IMG/VR virus record: IMGVR_UViG_3300042430_000440
Coordinates: 1 to 39,084 of that record
Length of the DNA stretch: 39,084 nucleotides
Strand: one strand, 5' to 3'
From: a virus
Shown: one piece after another, positions 1 through 7,308 of the stretch
Numbering within the stretch: position 1 is the first letter of the stretch
Layout: every line of letters starts with the position of its first letter
Translations under genes and position numbers: made by a program
Notes under the pieces: generated by a model
What the model was told of the DNA's origin: nothing
Database searches by the model: none
The model's input: only the letters and a program-made list of their open reading frames with translations

Positions 1-50
1 GTCCAACCACCACCATTTAATGTTATTCCACCTGTTATTGTTATTGACAT
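1..50 (-). CDS. kelch-like repeat adhesin, 5' end only (partial)
   Basis: The start codon is at 48-50 on the minus strand, and the frame runs off the window edge after 16 codons (MSITITGGITLNGGGW). This is nearly the same N-terminus as the neighbour at 66-1070 (MSISITGGISFSGG), so it is read as the start of another member of the same repeat family, arranged in tandem with a 15-nt gap. Only the N-terminal beta-rich, Gly-rich segment is visible. Number of repeats and function cannot be seen. Confidence 0.7.
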   Translation of the reverse strand, partial: MSITITGGITLNGGGW

Positions 51-65
51 TTTTTAACCTTTATA

Positions 66-1070
66 TTATTGTATACCGGATGAGGCAGCAAAAACCCTCC
101 TACCGGAACTTAACGGGCCACGTGCAGTCGCAGTAACAGTATCAGTAGCATATGTTATTCTGTCTACGGAAGAAAAAGGACCGGCAGGAGTTGAAAAATT
201 ATTTCCTCCACCAAACCAACCATATGTTGTTCCATCGGTTGATGCTGCTTGACCTTGATTAGTTCTAGTTAACGGACCACGAACACTTGCTGTAGCGGTA
301 TCATTTGCATAATCAATACGATCTACCCTAGAATAATAAATTCCCTCCCATGTCGGCGGGCCGACGAAAAATCCACCGGCAAACCAACCATAACTTGTAC
401 TACCAGTACCGGCCATTGATGATCTAGTTGAACTTAATGGACCTCTAATAGTTGATGTTACTGTATCAGTGGCATATGTTATCCTAGTTACGATACTACG
501 GTATCCGATAGTACTAGGGTTATCAAATCCTACTGCAATCCAGCCATATGTAGTGCTGTCAGTAGATGCTGCACCTTGATATGAACAACCGGATAATGAT
601 CCCCTTGTACTTGCAGTACCAGTATCAGTTGCGTATGTTATTCTGGATACTGTAGAATAATCACTAGGTGATTGATCCTTACCACCTGCAAACCATCCAT
701 ATGTATCTGTGCCGTTCGCAGTAATACTATAAGCACTATAACTTAGTGGGCCGCGATTACTTGCTGTATCAGTATCTGTTGCATAGGTGATCCTTGATAC
801 TGAGCTAATAGCAACTGTAATGCGTGAACCAGCAAACCATCCATAATTTAAATTACCGGTACCGGCATTTTGATATCTGGTGCCGTTTAATGGTCCACGA
901 ACACTTGCAGTAGCGGTATCAGTTGCATATGTTATTCGTTGTACTGTTGAAGTAACACCAGAATCGTCAGACCCACCTGCAAACCATCCTGCTGTTGGAG
1001 TTGATGGTGGTGCGGCAGTTATTCCTACTCCACCACTAAATGATATTCCACCTGTTATTGATATTGACAT
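66..1070 (-). CDS. kelch-like six-repeat protein, probable tail-fibre/adhesin
   Basis: 334 aa. After a short beta-rich N-terminus there are six copies of a ~45-50-residue unit: a YGWFAGG strand with the Gly doublet, a variable stretch, then RITYATDTxTASxRGPLS, then a second variable stretch. The order (Gly doublet, hydrophobic/polar strand, R-G-P-L turn) resembles kelch repeats, so a six-bladed beta-propeller is inferred, not proven. The C-terminus ends AASSGIQ, as in the paralogues at 8536-9468 and 33527-34465. The start at 1070 has an AGAG ribosome-binding site. It is the penultimate visible gene of the minus-strand run. A role in receptor binding or virion decoration is inferred from repeat variability and phage context; no enzyme motif is seen. 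Confidence 0.75.
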   Translation of the reverse strand: MSISITGGISFSGGVGITAAPPSTPTAGWFAGGSDDSGVTSTVQRITYATDTATASVRGPLNGTRYQNAGTGNLNYGWFAGSRITVAISSVSRITYATDTDTASNRGPLSYSAYSITANGTDTYGWFAGGKDQSPSDYSTVSRITYATDTGTASTRGSLSGCSYQGAASTDSTTYGWIAVGFDNPSTIGYRSIVTRITYATDTVTSTIRGPLSSTRSSMAGTGSTSYGWFAGGFFVGPPTWEGIYYSRVDRIDYANDTATASVRGPLTRTNQGQAASTDGTTYGWFGGGNNFSTPAGPFSSVDRITYATDTVTATARGPLSSGRRVFAASSGIQ

Positions 1071-1082
1071 ATTTTATTCTCT

Positions 1083-1658
1083 TTATTGAAATATTTCTGG
1101 ATGTGCTTTACCAAATATTTTAATATATTTGCCAGCCATTACATCCGCTTCTGCTTCTATTGGACTACCTGGATAACTATCACCCGGCTTAATCATATTT
1201 AATTCACCCTGGCGTACATGAGTTAATTCATGGAACACAGTACGTAATATATCTACTAGATTTCTATTAGCACAATAAACCCATACTTCACCCGTCTCTG
1301 GATTGTGTCTACCAGTATGATGACCTTCTTGTGCTTCATCACTATCATAACTAAACTCTATCTTTGGAGTATTTTCTAAATTCAACTTCTTACTTGTCCA
1401 AGCAAGAAACTTCTGTACAATAGGATTGTTATTCAAATCTTCTTGTTCACTCTCATCTAGTTTATCTTTAATCCAACTGTCTGGAGTCTTATGATATTTT
1501 CTAACAAACAAATCATGCAATGCATCACCGGTTATACGATGTTTCTTTGCTATGTTTTTCATTAGCTTATCAATGGTATTATAGTCGTGTTTCTCTAAGC
1601 TAGGAAGTTTCTTAGCTAGTTCACTTGCGGCCGATTCGTATAGTTCTATTGCTCTCAT
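1083..1658 (-). CDS. HExxH zinc metallopeptidase-like protein with capsid-targeting-like N-terminus
   Basis: 191 aa from ATG 1658 (a GTG at 1676 is in frame but lies inside the late promoter). The N-terminus MRAIELYE/S ends in a site of the kind cut by T4-type prohead proteases. Residues 10-75 are helical and charged. Residues ~137-177 hold FHELTHVRQGE followed ~20 residues later by PIEAEADVMAGKYI, the HExxH...E arrangement of gluzincin-type zinc peptidases: two His, the catalytic Glu of HELTH and a third ligand from the EAEAD segment. Family knowledge predicts a Zn-dependent peptidase; the substrate is unknown. No signal peptide. The late box sits exactly 5 nt before the ATG and no Shine-Dalgarno is visible. 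Likely a virion-packaged protease (inference). Confidence 0.7.
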   Translation of the reverse strand: MRAIELYESAASELAKKLPSLEKHDYNTIDKLMKNIAKKHRITGDALHDLFVRKYHKTPDSWIKDKLDESEQEDLNNNPIVQKFLAWTSKKLNLENTPKIEFSYDSDEAQEGHHTGRHNPETGEVWVYCANRNLVDILRTVFHELTHVRQGELNMIKPGDSYPGSPIEAEADVMAGKYIKIFGKAHPEIFQ

Positions 1659-1663
1659 ATTAG

Positions 1664-1671
1664 TATTTATG
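1664..1671 (-). promoter_or_regulatory. T4-type late promoter CATAAATA
   Basis: The minus strand reads CATAAATA, 5 nt (CTAAT) before ATG 1658. In T4 the box spans about -13 to -6, so +1 would be the A of the start codon, giving a leaderless mRNA. Confidence 0.7.
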
Positions 1672-1676
1672 CTCAC

Positions 1677-1755
1677 TTATAAGGTCCAGTAGCGAATTGG
1701 ATTGCTTAAGGCAGAAGCCGCCTACCCTCGTAACTAAGTTACGGTCCTAAGGGTG
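1677..1755. other. 79-nt intergenic region with hairpins and 23S-like words
   Basis: A perfect 6-bp hairpin (CGTAAC/GTTACG, 1729-1743, loop TAA) is enclosed by CCCT...AGGG. On the plus strand ACGGTCCTAAGG (1741-1752) equals 12 nt of the universally conserved 23S rRNA segment that contains the I-CeuI homing-endonuclease site, and GTAGCGAA (1689-1696) equals the 8 nt that follow it in 23S rRNA, but here they are in swapped order. No tRNA fold could be made on either strand. It lies between the nuclease and metallopeptidase genes; its function is unknown. Confidence 0.35.
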
Positions 1756-2193
1756 TTAGTTGCACCAAGAAGTTTTAGCTTCTCCGTAGTATTCTCTTGC
1801 AAATCCATTCTGTATTAACATCATTCTTAAACTTTGTCCATCAAGTAATATATCACCCAATACACGTCCACCATACTTATCCCAATCAGCTATAGCTACT
1901 TGACGTTTCTGTGCTTTAGCTATGGCATTTTTTGTGAAGGCCGAAGCAGCCTCGCCACGCTGTGCTTCACTGGGGCACATTGCTCTATGACCCTTTTCAG
2001 GTGTGTCAACACCAAACACACGAATACTTAATTCTTGCTTTAATGGTGGGGGTAAAAATGTTGCTTGAAATGCTACTGTATCTCCATCAATAACTCTAGT
2101 GATTGTAAAATCATATACATTCATTGGCTTTTGTTTTTGTGCAAATGCAATAGTAGATATTGCTAATAGTATGATTGTTATTATTTTCTTCAT
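1756..2193 (-). CDS. secreted thermonuclease (SNase-like)
   Basis: 145 aa. Residues 1-18 form a Sec signal peptide (MKK, hydrophobic core, cleavage near AFA/Q). The rest is a compact staphylococcal-nuclease domain: VIDGDT at 34-39, IRVFGVDTPE at 57-66, RGEAASAF at 79-86, YGGR at 107-110. By family alignment Arg58, Glu66 and Arg110 match the catalytic Arg/Glu/Arg, and Asp36, Asp63 and Thr64 the Ca2+ site, so it looks active against DNA or RNA. An AAAGAG Shine-Dalgarno precedes ATG 2193, 8 bp after the GH19-like gene. It would act in the periplasm or outside: host DNA scavenging, degrading competitor DNA, or lysate clearing. Its place among head-cargo genes suggests late expression. Confidence 0.88.
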   Translation of the reverse strand: MKKIITIILLAISTIAFAQKQKPMNVYDFTITRVIDGDTVAFQATFLPPPLKQELSIRVFGVDTPEKGHRAMCPSEAQRGEAASAFTKNAIAKAQKRQVAIADWDKYGGRVLGDILLDGQSLRMMLIQNGFAREYYGEAKTSWCN

Positions 2194-2201
2194 GGTTCTC
2201 T

Positions 2202-3080
2202 TTATAATATGTTTTTGTAGTCAATAAACTTTGCATGTCTATCTTGTAATCCACGTAGTGCTGGATTAATCTTTTGTGTTACTGCCTTCGTATCGTTGAA
2301 GTTATTTATATAGGGTTTAACACGTGTCTTCCAATACCATATAGCAATCTTGGCTGCAACATCTGGTCGTTCTGCTAAATCAGGATCATTTAATAAATCA
2401 ATACCTAAACTTTGACTAGCCATACGATAGTTATCACGACCGGTCAATTGAATAAATCCACGACCATGATATTTTTCTCCATCACCTATCTGCTTATTAC
2501 CCAATATCTTAGCAGTACGTGGTGCATATTGACGGTCATACTTTTTAGCAAAATAGCCTTGACCTACACCCTTTTCTTTTAGTCTACTAAAATTCCAGGA
2601 TTCATGTTTAGTTTGAGCCATAAACTGTGCTAATTCAATACCAACTATACCGGCAGCTACAGCGGCTTTATGTAATAAACTCTCAATTTGAGGATTGTTA
2701 CTCAATGTAGTTACAGTAGGTTCTTTTTGTGGTGCCGTTGGTGTATCTTTATTAACAGTAGGTTTTGTATCTCTAGTACCTAGTGCAGCCATACCAGCTA
2801 AACCACCTAAGAAGCCTCTACGTGATAAATCTTCATCTACTACATTACGATTTTTTACCCTACCAATCTCAATACTGATAGGTGTATTAGTAGTTCTAGC
2901 TCTAAAAATTTTATCAGTCTCTCGCACACCTGGTTTAAGTTCAGAGGCTACAATTAAAAATCTTGCTCTGTTTTTTTTCATACCGACAAACTCACCCACT
3001 AACACTTGATAGTTAGGATAATTTGGAGTCAAATCTACTTTAGGATTTGCTTGTTCGGTAATAAACTCTGTTGCTCTCAT
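2202..3080 (-). CDS. GH19 chitinase/muramidase-like enzyme with capsid-targeting-like N-terminus and internal Tat-like motif
   Basis: 292 aa. N-terminus MRATEFITE/Q closely matches the capsid-targeting sequence of T4 internal proteins. Residues 11-80 are an unassigned domain. Residues 81-83 are VDE, followed by DLSRRGFLGGLAGMAALG (84-101): a twin-arginine motif and hydrophobic stretch typical of Tat signals but buried in the chain. Residues ~130-292 are a GH19 fold with the probable catalytic Glu160 in TKHESWNF and GRGFIQLTGRDNY at 206-218. GH19 enzymes in phages cleave peptidoglycan glycan strands. The start overlaps the Dps stop (ATGA). A second plain GH19 endolysin is at 26641-27264, so this copy probably has another job, perhaps entry or periplasmic action after injection (inference). 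Confidence 0.8.
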   Translation of the reverse strand: MRATEFITEQANPKVDLTPNYPNYQVLVGEFVGMKKNRARFLIVASELKPGVRETDKIFRARTTNTPISIEIGRVKNRNVVDEDLSRRGFLGGLAGMAALGTRDTKPTVNKDTPTAPQKEPTVTTLSNNPQIESLLHKAAVAAGIVGIELAQFMAQTKHESWNFSRLKEKGVGQGYFAKKYDRQYAPRTAKILGNKQIGDGEKYHGRGFIQLTGRDNYRMASQSLGIDLLNDPDLAERPDVAAKIAIWYWKTRVKPYINNFNDTKAVTQKINPALRGLQDRHAKFIDYKNIL

Positions 3081-3517
3081 TCACGTTCTCTTTTTAATAT
3101 AGAACGAATGAACCATGCTTTCTTACCATACAAGTCTTGTAGTTCAGCCATATAGTTTTCAATACCATGTTGATTCTCACCAGCTGCCTCATCAAACATT
3201 GCTGTTACTAACTGAAGCATTGTTTCACAATCTTGTAATGATTCAACAAACATTAATTCAGCACGTGGAATCTTTATTTGGTCTTGTATGATACTTAGTT
3301 CAGCATAACGTGTTAGACTGCCAGGAGTATAGTGACCTAGTATTCTTATATATTCAGCAATAGGATCAATCGTAGCACTTACATCTTCGTACAATGTATT
3401 AAAGAATTCGTGATATTGTGGAAAGTTACTTCCCTCTACGTTCCAATGAAAGTTTTGTGTTTTGATAGCAAAACTTTGTGTGCTTGCTAGTAATACTTTT
3501 AGATTGTCTGACAACAT
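3077..3517 (-). CDS. dps: Dps-like ferritin-fold protein
   Basis: 146 aa, the usual length for Dps. FAIKTQNFHWNVEG at 16-29 and QYHEFFNTLYEDVSATIDPI near 34-53, followed by AEYIRILGH, give the two His plus Asp and Glu of the inter-subunit Dps ferroxidase site. In the family, twelve subunits form a shell that oxidises and stores Fe2+ and often binds DNA. No Lys-rich DNA-binding N-tail is present; the C-terminus ends KRERE. An AAAGAG Shine-Dalgarno precedes ATG 3517 and the 3' end overlaps the GH19-like gene by 4 nt, so the two are probably translationally coupled. Likely role: protection of phage DNA from Fenton chemistry in the cell, or iron handling. It lacks the capsid-targeting N-terminus of its neighbours. 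Confidence 0.87.
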   Translation of the reverse strand: MLSDNLKVLLASTQSFAIKTQNFHWNVEGSNFPQYHEFFNTLYEDVSATIDPIAEYIRILGHYTPGSLTRYAELSIIQDQIKIPRAELMFVESLQDCETMLQLVTAMFDEAAGENQHGIENYMAELQDLYGKKAWFIRSILKRERE

Positions 3518-3526
3518 AATTACTCT

Positions 3527-6328
3527 TTAATCTTTCTTTTTTGTATCAACATTAATGGCTTTGCCACTACGTTCTGGATTAGGATCTTCTCTACGCTTAC
3601 GTTGAGCGGCACTAGCACGACCCTTTTTACCTAGACTATGTGCTTTACTTTGTGGCAAACATTTTGGTTTACCTTCGCCTGGTTCTCTTGCACACGGACC
3701 TTTAATCTTTCCTTTAGTATCCATGCGAACCCATTTTTCTTTATTGAACCAATCATGTAAACTTTCGTCTGCTTGTTCAATACCTTCTAGTATAGAGCTT
3801 TCATTTTTCTTTCCGCCTGTACCCCAGTTACTTGCGCCTTTATTGCGGCACTTAACTAACGCACCAGATGCATAAGCACTTGGCCATACTTTATAACGGC
3901 TCTTTACTTTGTAGTAGCAAGCATCTTTCTTTTCATTCATTAGTTCTTCACTAACCATCTCGCCACCACAATGCGGACAACTTTCACTATGTGAATGTTG
4001 TTCTTCTACACTTTCTTTAGGCACACAGTTAGGGACCATACGTCCACCTTTGTTTTTCATTCCAACTTGTTTATGTGTGTCCCAGCATTTTTCATCTAGT
4101 TGTTCTTCGTTAGTATTCTTTACACAGTTAGGATATGTTTTGCCAAACATTTTTTTGTTACCTTCTTTGTGATAACCTTTCCAACAAGCTTCATCTAACT
4201 TAGCATGGTCTACGTGAGTTTCACACATACCACAATCAGGACATGTCATTTCCATAACATTGTCAATACTTTCATTGTGTTTCTTCTTGCCTGCACAATG
4301 AGCTTTTTGACTAAAACCTTTAGGATGACTACAGTTGATACTACTCTTGTACTTTTGACTCCAACCCTCATCCATCTCTTGTTCATTAACATAAATTGCG
4401 GCAGTTGTTTTATTTAAACTTTGAGGATCTCTTACTCCGGCTGCTATTTTAATTGCTCTAACTTTTTGTCTATAGTCATCAGCATATTCAGCTAATCTGT
4501 AGCCTAACATTTTACCAATTTCATCGGGTGTAGCTGGCTTATCTTGAGGAGTATTTGCGCCAAATGTTGTGTCTAGTATTTTAGGCCATACATTCCACAT
4601 CATACTTGCTAACTCTTTATATGCTTTACTTCTTAATTCTTTAATTTGAGCTTCAGCCTCATCTTCAGATATACGAGGAGCAGGAAGTGTTCCCTTAAAT
4701 GCTTGAGCATTGCTAGCACCACCTAAGCCTGCGGCAGCCAATGCGCCAGCACCTGCAGCCTTGCCTGCTTGTCCTAAAAACCCTCTACGGTTCATATCAG
4801 CTTCATCTACTCCTTTAAAAGGATCTTCTTTTGATTTAGGTCTTGCACTATCAGGAACAACTCCGCTAGTACGACCAAACGCATCAGCAGGTAACCTTTT
4901 TGAAATACCTTTTAGATTTCTTGGTCTACCACGTTCACCTTCAGGATCTCCAGGATGTATTTCTTTTTTAAATTCATTTGACCCCGGATCTACAAATAGA
5001 TTAGCCTTGCCATACTCTCTACCCATTCTAGTATTATCATATGTATCACTATCATAATCAATTCTCTTAGGCGATTCTTTTAAACCTGATTTTTTACGTA
5101 TATACAATCTATCCTGTAACATTGAAATAGAATTGTCTAACTTTTTATTCAATGATTGATAGTTATCTTTTGCACCATACTTAACATGCATTCTAGTATC
5201 AGCATCGTTCTGCATTGCTGGAGTCAACAAACCTTTACGGTCAATTTTATCAATTAACTTGTCCAATAGTTCTTGTTTTTGTATAGCATTATTGAGTTGT
5301 GCTAATCTAGCTTTTAATACTGAATGCTTCTCACCAGGTTGTGCAACCGGTGTTGCTTCCGGTGAACGTATTGGTTGGCTTCTCATTTTGCCAGCAACAT
5401 TATTTCTAAAATCTTGTTCCCATTGAGCTAATTCGTCGGCACGTTTTTGTTCAATTTGTTGTTTGATTTGTTGTAATGCTTCTAGAGATTGTGATTTTAG
5501 TTGATCACCTAAATTTTCAAACGTATTAGAATAACGTTTATCATCTAAATCATCATGGTAACTTCTTTGAGGTGGCTTTTTTATTTCTATTGGTTTGTTA
5601 GGATTTGAACCTCTATAACCACGTTCCCATGCTGCCGCACCTGCTGCCGCACTTTTACCATTTTTAACAAAATGGTTAATAACTTCTTGTTTACTGTTAA
5701 ATCTATCTTCTGAAATACCTTGACCTATACCAGATTTCTTTGTATCATTTGCAAATTGTTTCTTAGTTGCTTTAACAATACCACTGAAACGTTTATCACC
5801 ACGCTTAAAGTCTCCCTCTTTATCAGCTTTGCCTGCGTCGGCGGCGGCAGCTGTTTTGTATTGTGCCAATTTCTCATTAGAGATTTCATCTAATTGTTCT
5901 GATTCAGGCATTAATCCATATTTTTTAACACGTGCATCTAATTCAGCACGTTCTTTGGATAATTTATGTACAAGTTCGTTATTACCCATCTTAATTGCTT
6001 GTCTAAGCTTTTCCTGAAGAGCCTCAGCTAAATCGTAATAATCATTCATTCTCATTCTAGTTTGATTACTATCATCTTCATTTGTACCAGTTGCTAATCT
6101 ATCATGGTCATTATCACGTTGAGCTTTCTCTTTAGCAGCCTTCTGTTGTTGACCCAATTGATACATCTTTTTAGAATATGCAATATCAGCATCAGACGTA
6201 TCATCTTCTTGTGAACGATAGCTAGAACGTGATTTGCCACTACGTGCTAAAGCATCCTGATAATCCCAATCACTATCGTAATTATGCGGACTAGTTTCGT
6301 TTATTATACCTTTAAGAATATTGCTCAT
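3527..6328 (-). CDS. large head-targeted polyprotein with internal Tat-like signal, Cys-rich mini-domains and C-terminal basic domain
   Basis: 933 aa from ATG 6328 (an ATG at 6364 overlaps the upstream gene more). N-terminus MSNILKGIINE/T looks like a capsid-targeting sequence. Many [LIVM]xE sites of the prohead-protease type punctuate the chain (LDE, ISE, LKE, VDE, MDE, ILE). Residues 1-500 are charged, helical and Gln/Lys-rich. Residues 507-543 are VDE followed by ADMNRRGFLGQAGKAAGAG, an Ala/Gly-rich stretch and AQA/F: a complete Tat-type signal. Residues ~695-800 hold CPDCGMC, two related CWKGYHK / CWDTHKQ units ending PNCV, and CPHCGGE. The C-terminus (WFNKEKWVRMDTKGKIKGPC..., then Lys/Arg-rich) resembles a basic domain recurrent in marine phages (DUF5872-like). 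Probably cut into several internal head peptides; the function of each is unknown. Confidence 0.7.
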   Translation of the reverse strand: MSNILKGIINETSPHNYDSDWDYQDALARSGKSRSSYRSQEDDTSDADIAYSKKMYQLGQQQKAAKEKAQRDNDHDRLATGTNEDDSNQTRMRMNDYYDLAEALQEKLRQAIKMGNNELVHKLSKERAELDARVKKYGLMPESEQLDEISNEKLAQYKTAAAADAGKADKEGDFKRGDKRFSGIVKATKKQFANDTKKSGIGQGISEDRFNSKQEVINHFVKNGKSAAAGAAAWERGYRGSNPNKPIEIKKPPQRSYHDDLDDKRYSNTFENLGDQLKSQSLEALQQIKQQIEQKRADELAQWEQDFRNNVAGKMRSQPIRSPEATPVAQPGEKHSVLKARLAQLNNAIQKQELLDKLIDKIDRKGLLTPAMQNDADTRMHVKYGAKDNYQSLNKKLDNSISMLQDRLYIRKKSGLKESPKRIDYDSDTYDNTRMGREYGKANLFVDPGSNEFKKEIHPGDPEGERGRPRNLKGISKRLPADAFGRTSGVVPDSARPKSKEDPFKGVDEADMNRRGFLGQAGKAAGAGALAAAGLGGASNAQAFKGTLPAPRISEDEAEAQIKELRSKAYKELASMMWNVWPKILDTTFGANTPQDKPATPDEIGKMLGYRLAEYADDYRQKVRAIKIAAGVRDPQSLNKTTAAIYVNEQEMDEGWSQKYKSSINCSHPKGFSQKAHCAGKKKHNESIDNVMEMTCPDCGMCETHVDHAKLDEACWKGYHKEGNKKMFGKTYPNCVKNTNEEQLDEKCWDTHKQVGMKNKGGRMVPNCVPKESVEEQHSHSESCPHCGGEMVSEELMNEKKDACYYKVKSRYKVWPSAYASGALVKCRNKGASNWGTGGKKNESSILEGIEQADESLHDWFNKEKWVRMDTKGKIKGPCAREPGEGKPKCLPQSKAHSLGKKGRASAAQRKRREDPNPERSGKAINVDTKKKD

Positions 6329-6329
6329 A

Positions 6330-7253
6330 TTACGCTTTCTTATTAGGTGACTTAGAACCTTCATTCACACCTTGTTGTCTATACATATCAATCATTTGTT
6401 TAATATAGAAATTGTAAAAACCACGACGGCTATTGTATTCTCTATTTCCTAGTACGGTCGTTAGTGCTCTTACAGCATCACTTACTTCTGCACCACGCAT
6501 TATTTTTAATGAGTCAGTAACAAGTGAATCACCTCTTTGGTTGTTTTCTGTTACACCTCGTCTTTTTTGTAAGAATCTATAAGCACTTACAAAGTCACTA
6601 GGGAAATCTTGATCTCTGCTAAACAACGATACAGCACGTGTTTGACTGGCTAAATCTTGTACAGCAACTTTATATCCTATGTTTAAAACATCATCTTCAC
6701 TATTAAGATTAGGTCTAACATTATAAACATATTGTGCTAATTTTTCTGCATACTTTGAACCAAACTCGGGTCCTTCATTCACACCTTGAATTTGTTTACC
6801 TTCTAAGTATTCACGTATTGTGTTTAGATAGTCATTAGCTTTAATAATCTTTTCTTGTACCCAACCATCAAGACCTTCATCTTCACTAACATCTTTAATC
6901 ATTGAATAGACTTGTTGAGCATTCTTTGCGGCACTGAATAAATCACTACGTGCCATCTCAACTTCATGGTCTATACGACTTTGTCCATGTGGAACAAATC
7001 CAGTTTTTGATTTGCGACCTTGTCCCGGAACGACAATAACATCATCTTCTTCTAGTTGTGCTTCACTAAGTTCAGCACTTTCATTGATGCTATTAGCATA
7101 TGGGACACTAGTCTTTTTACCCTTGAATAGAGTTCCTACTTTTTTGCCACCATATATGCTAGTATTTCCCCTACTTTGAGTGCCACCTAATGGTGAATTT
7201 ACAGTAGCTATTGAGCCTGCGGTTGTAGTTTCAGTGATTTGTTTGATTTTCAT
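6330..7253 (-). CDS. head-targeted virion protein (capsid-targeting-like N-terminus), function unknown
   Basis: 307 aa from ATG 7253 (the frame is open up to 7409, but that part overlaps the upstream gene and lacks a ribosome-binding site). N-terminus MKIKQITE/T again ends in a protease-type site; further ones are LSE, LEE, VSE and VNE. Residues ~10-60 are Gly/Ser/Thr-rich; the rest is mostly helical and charged with no recognised fold. A GGAAA Shine-Dalgarno 6 nt from ATG lies in an inverted repeat that also encloses a late promoter. The stop is one base from the polyprotein start (TAATATG), so the two are coupled. Best guess: internal head protein or precursor; no enzymatic motif seen. Confidence 0.6.
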   Translation of the reverse strand: MKIKQITETTTAGSIATVNSPLGGTQSRGNTSIYGGKKVGTLFKGKKTSVPYANSINESAELSEAQLEEDDVIVVPGQGRKSKTGFVPHGQSRIDHEVEMARSDLFSAAKNAQQVYSMIKDVSEDEGLDGWVQEKIIKANDYLNTIREYLEGKQIQGVNEGPEFGSKYAEKLAQYVYNVRPNLNSEDDVLNIGYKVAVQDLASQTRAVSLFSRDQDFPSDFVSAYRFLQKRRGVTENNQRGDSLVTDSLKIMRGAEVSDAVRALTTVLGNREYNSRRGFYNFYIKQMIDMYRQQGVNEGSKSPNKKA

Positions 7254-7259
7254 AACGGA

Positions 7260-7304
7260 TTTCCATACTAATAGTGTATTTATCAAAATACCATAATATG
7301 GAAA
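7260..7304 (-). promoter_or_regulatory. ribosome-site-masking inverted repeat around a late promoter
   Basis: Minus strand TTTCCATA (7304-7297) and TATGGAAA (7267-7260) are perfect 8-bp complements. The downstream arm contains the GGAAA Shine-Dalgarno of the gene starting at 7253; the loop holds the late box GATAAATA (7284-7277). Read-through RNA could fold and hide the site; RNA begun at the late promoter lacks the upstream arm. Confidence 0.55.
7277..7284 (-). promoter_or_regulatory. T4-type late promoter GATAAATA
   Basis: GATAAATA on the minus strand, 23 nt before ATG 7253. Predicted start of transcription near 7271. Confidence 0.7.
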
Positions 7305-7308
7305 CTTA

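Noticed and set aside
1677-1755. Possible tRNA in the gap before the metallopeptidase gene
   Set aside because: Could not form the acceptor, anticodon (no U33) and T arms on either strand.
4710-5057. Plus-strand frames inside the polyprotein (also 4205-4417, 5829-6017)
   Set aside because: Shadows of the minus-strand coding sequence with low-complexity composition.
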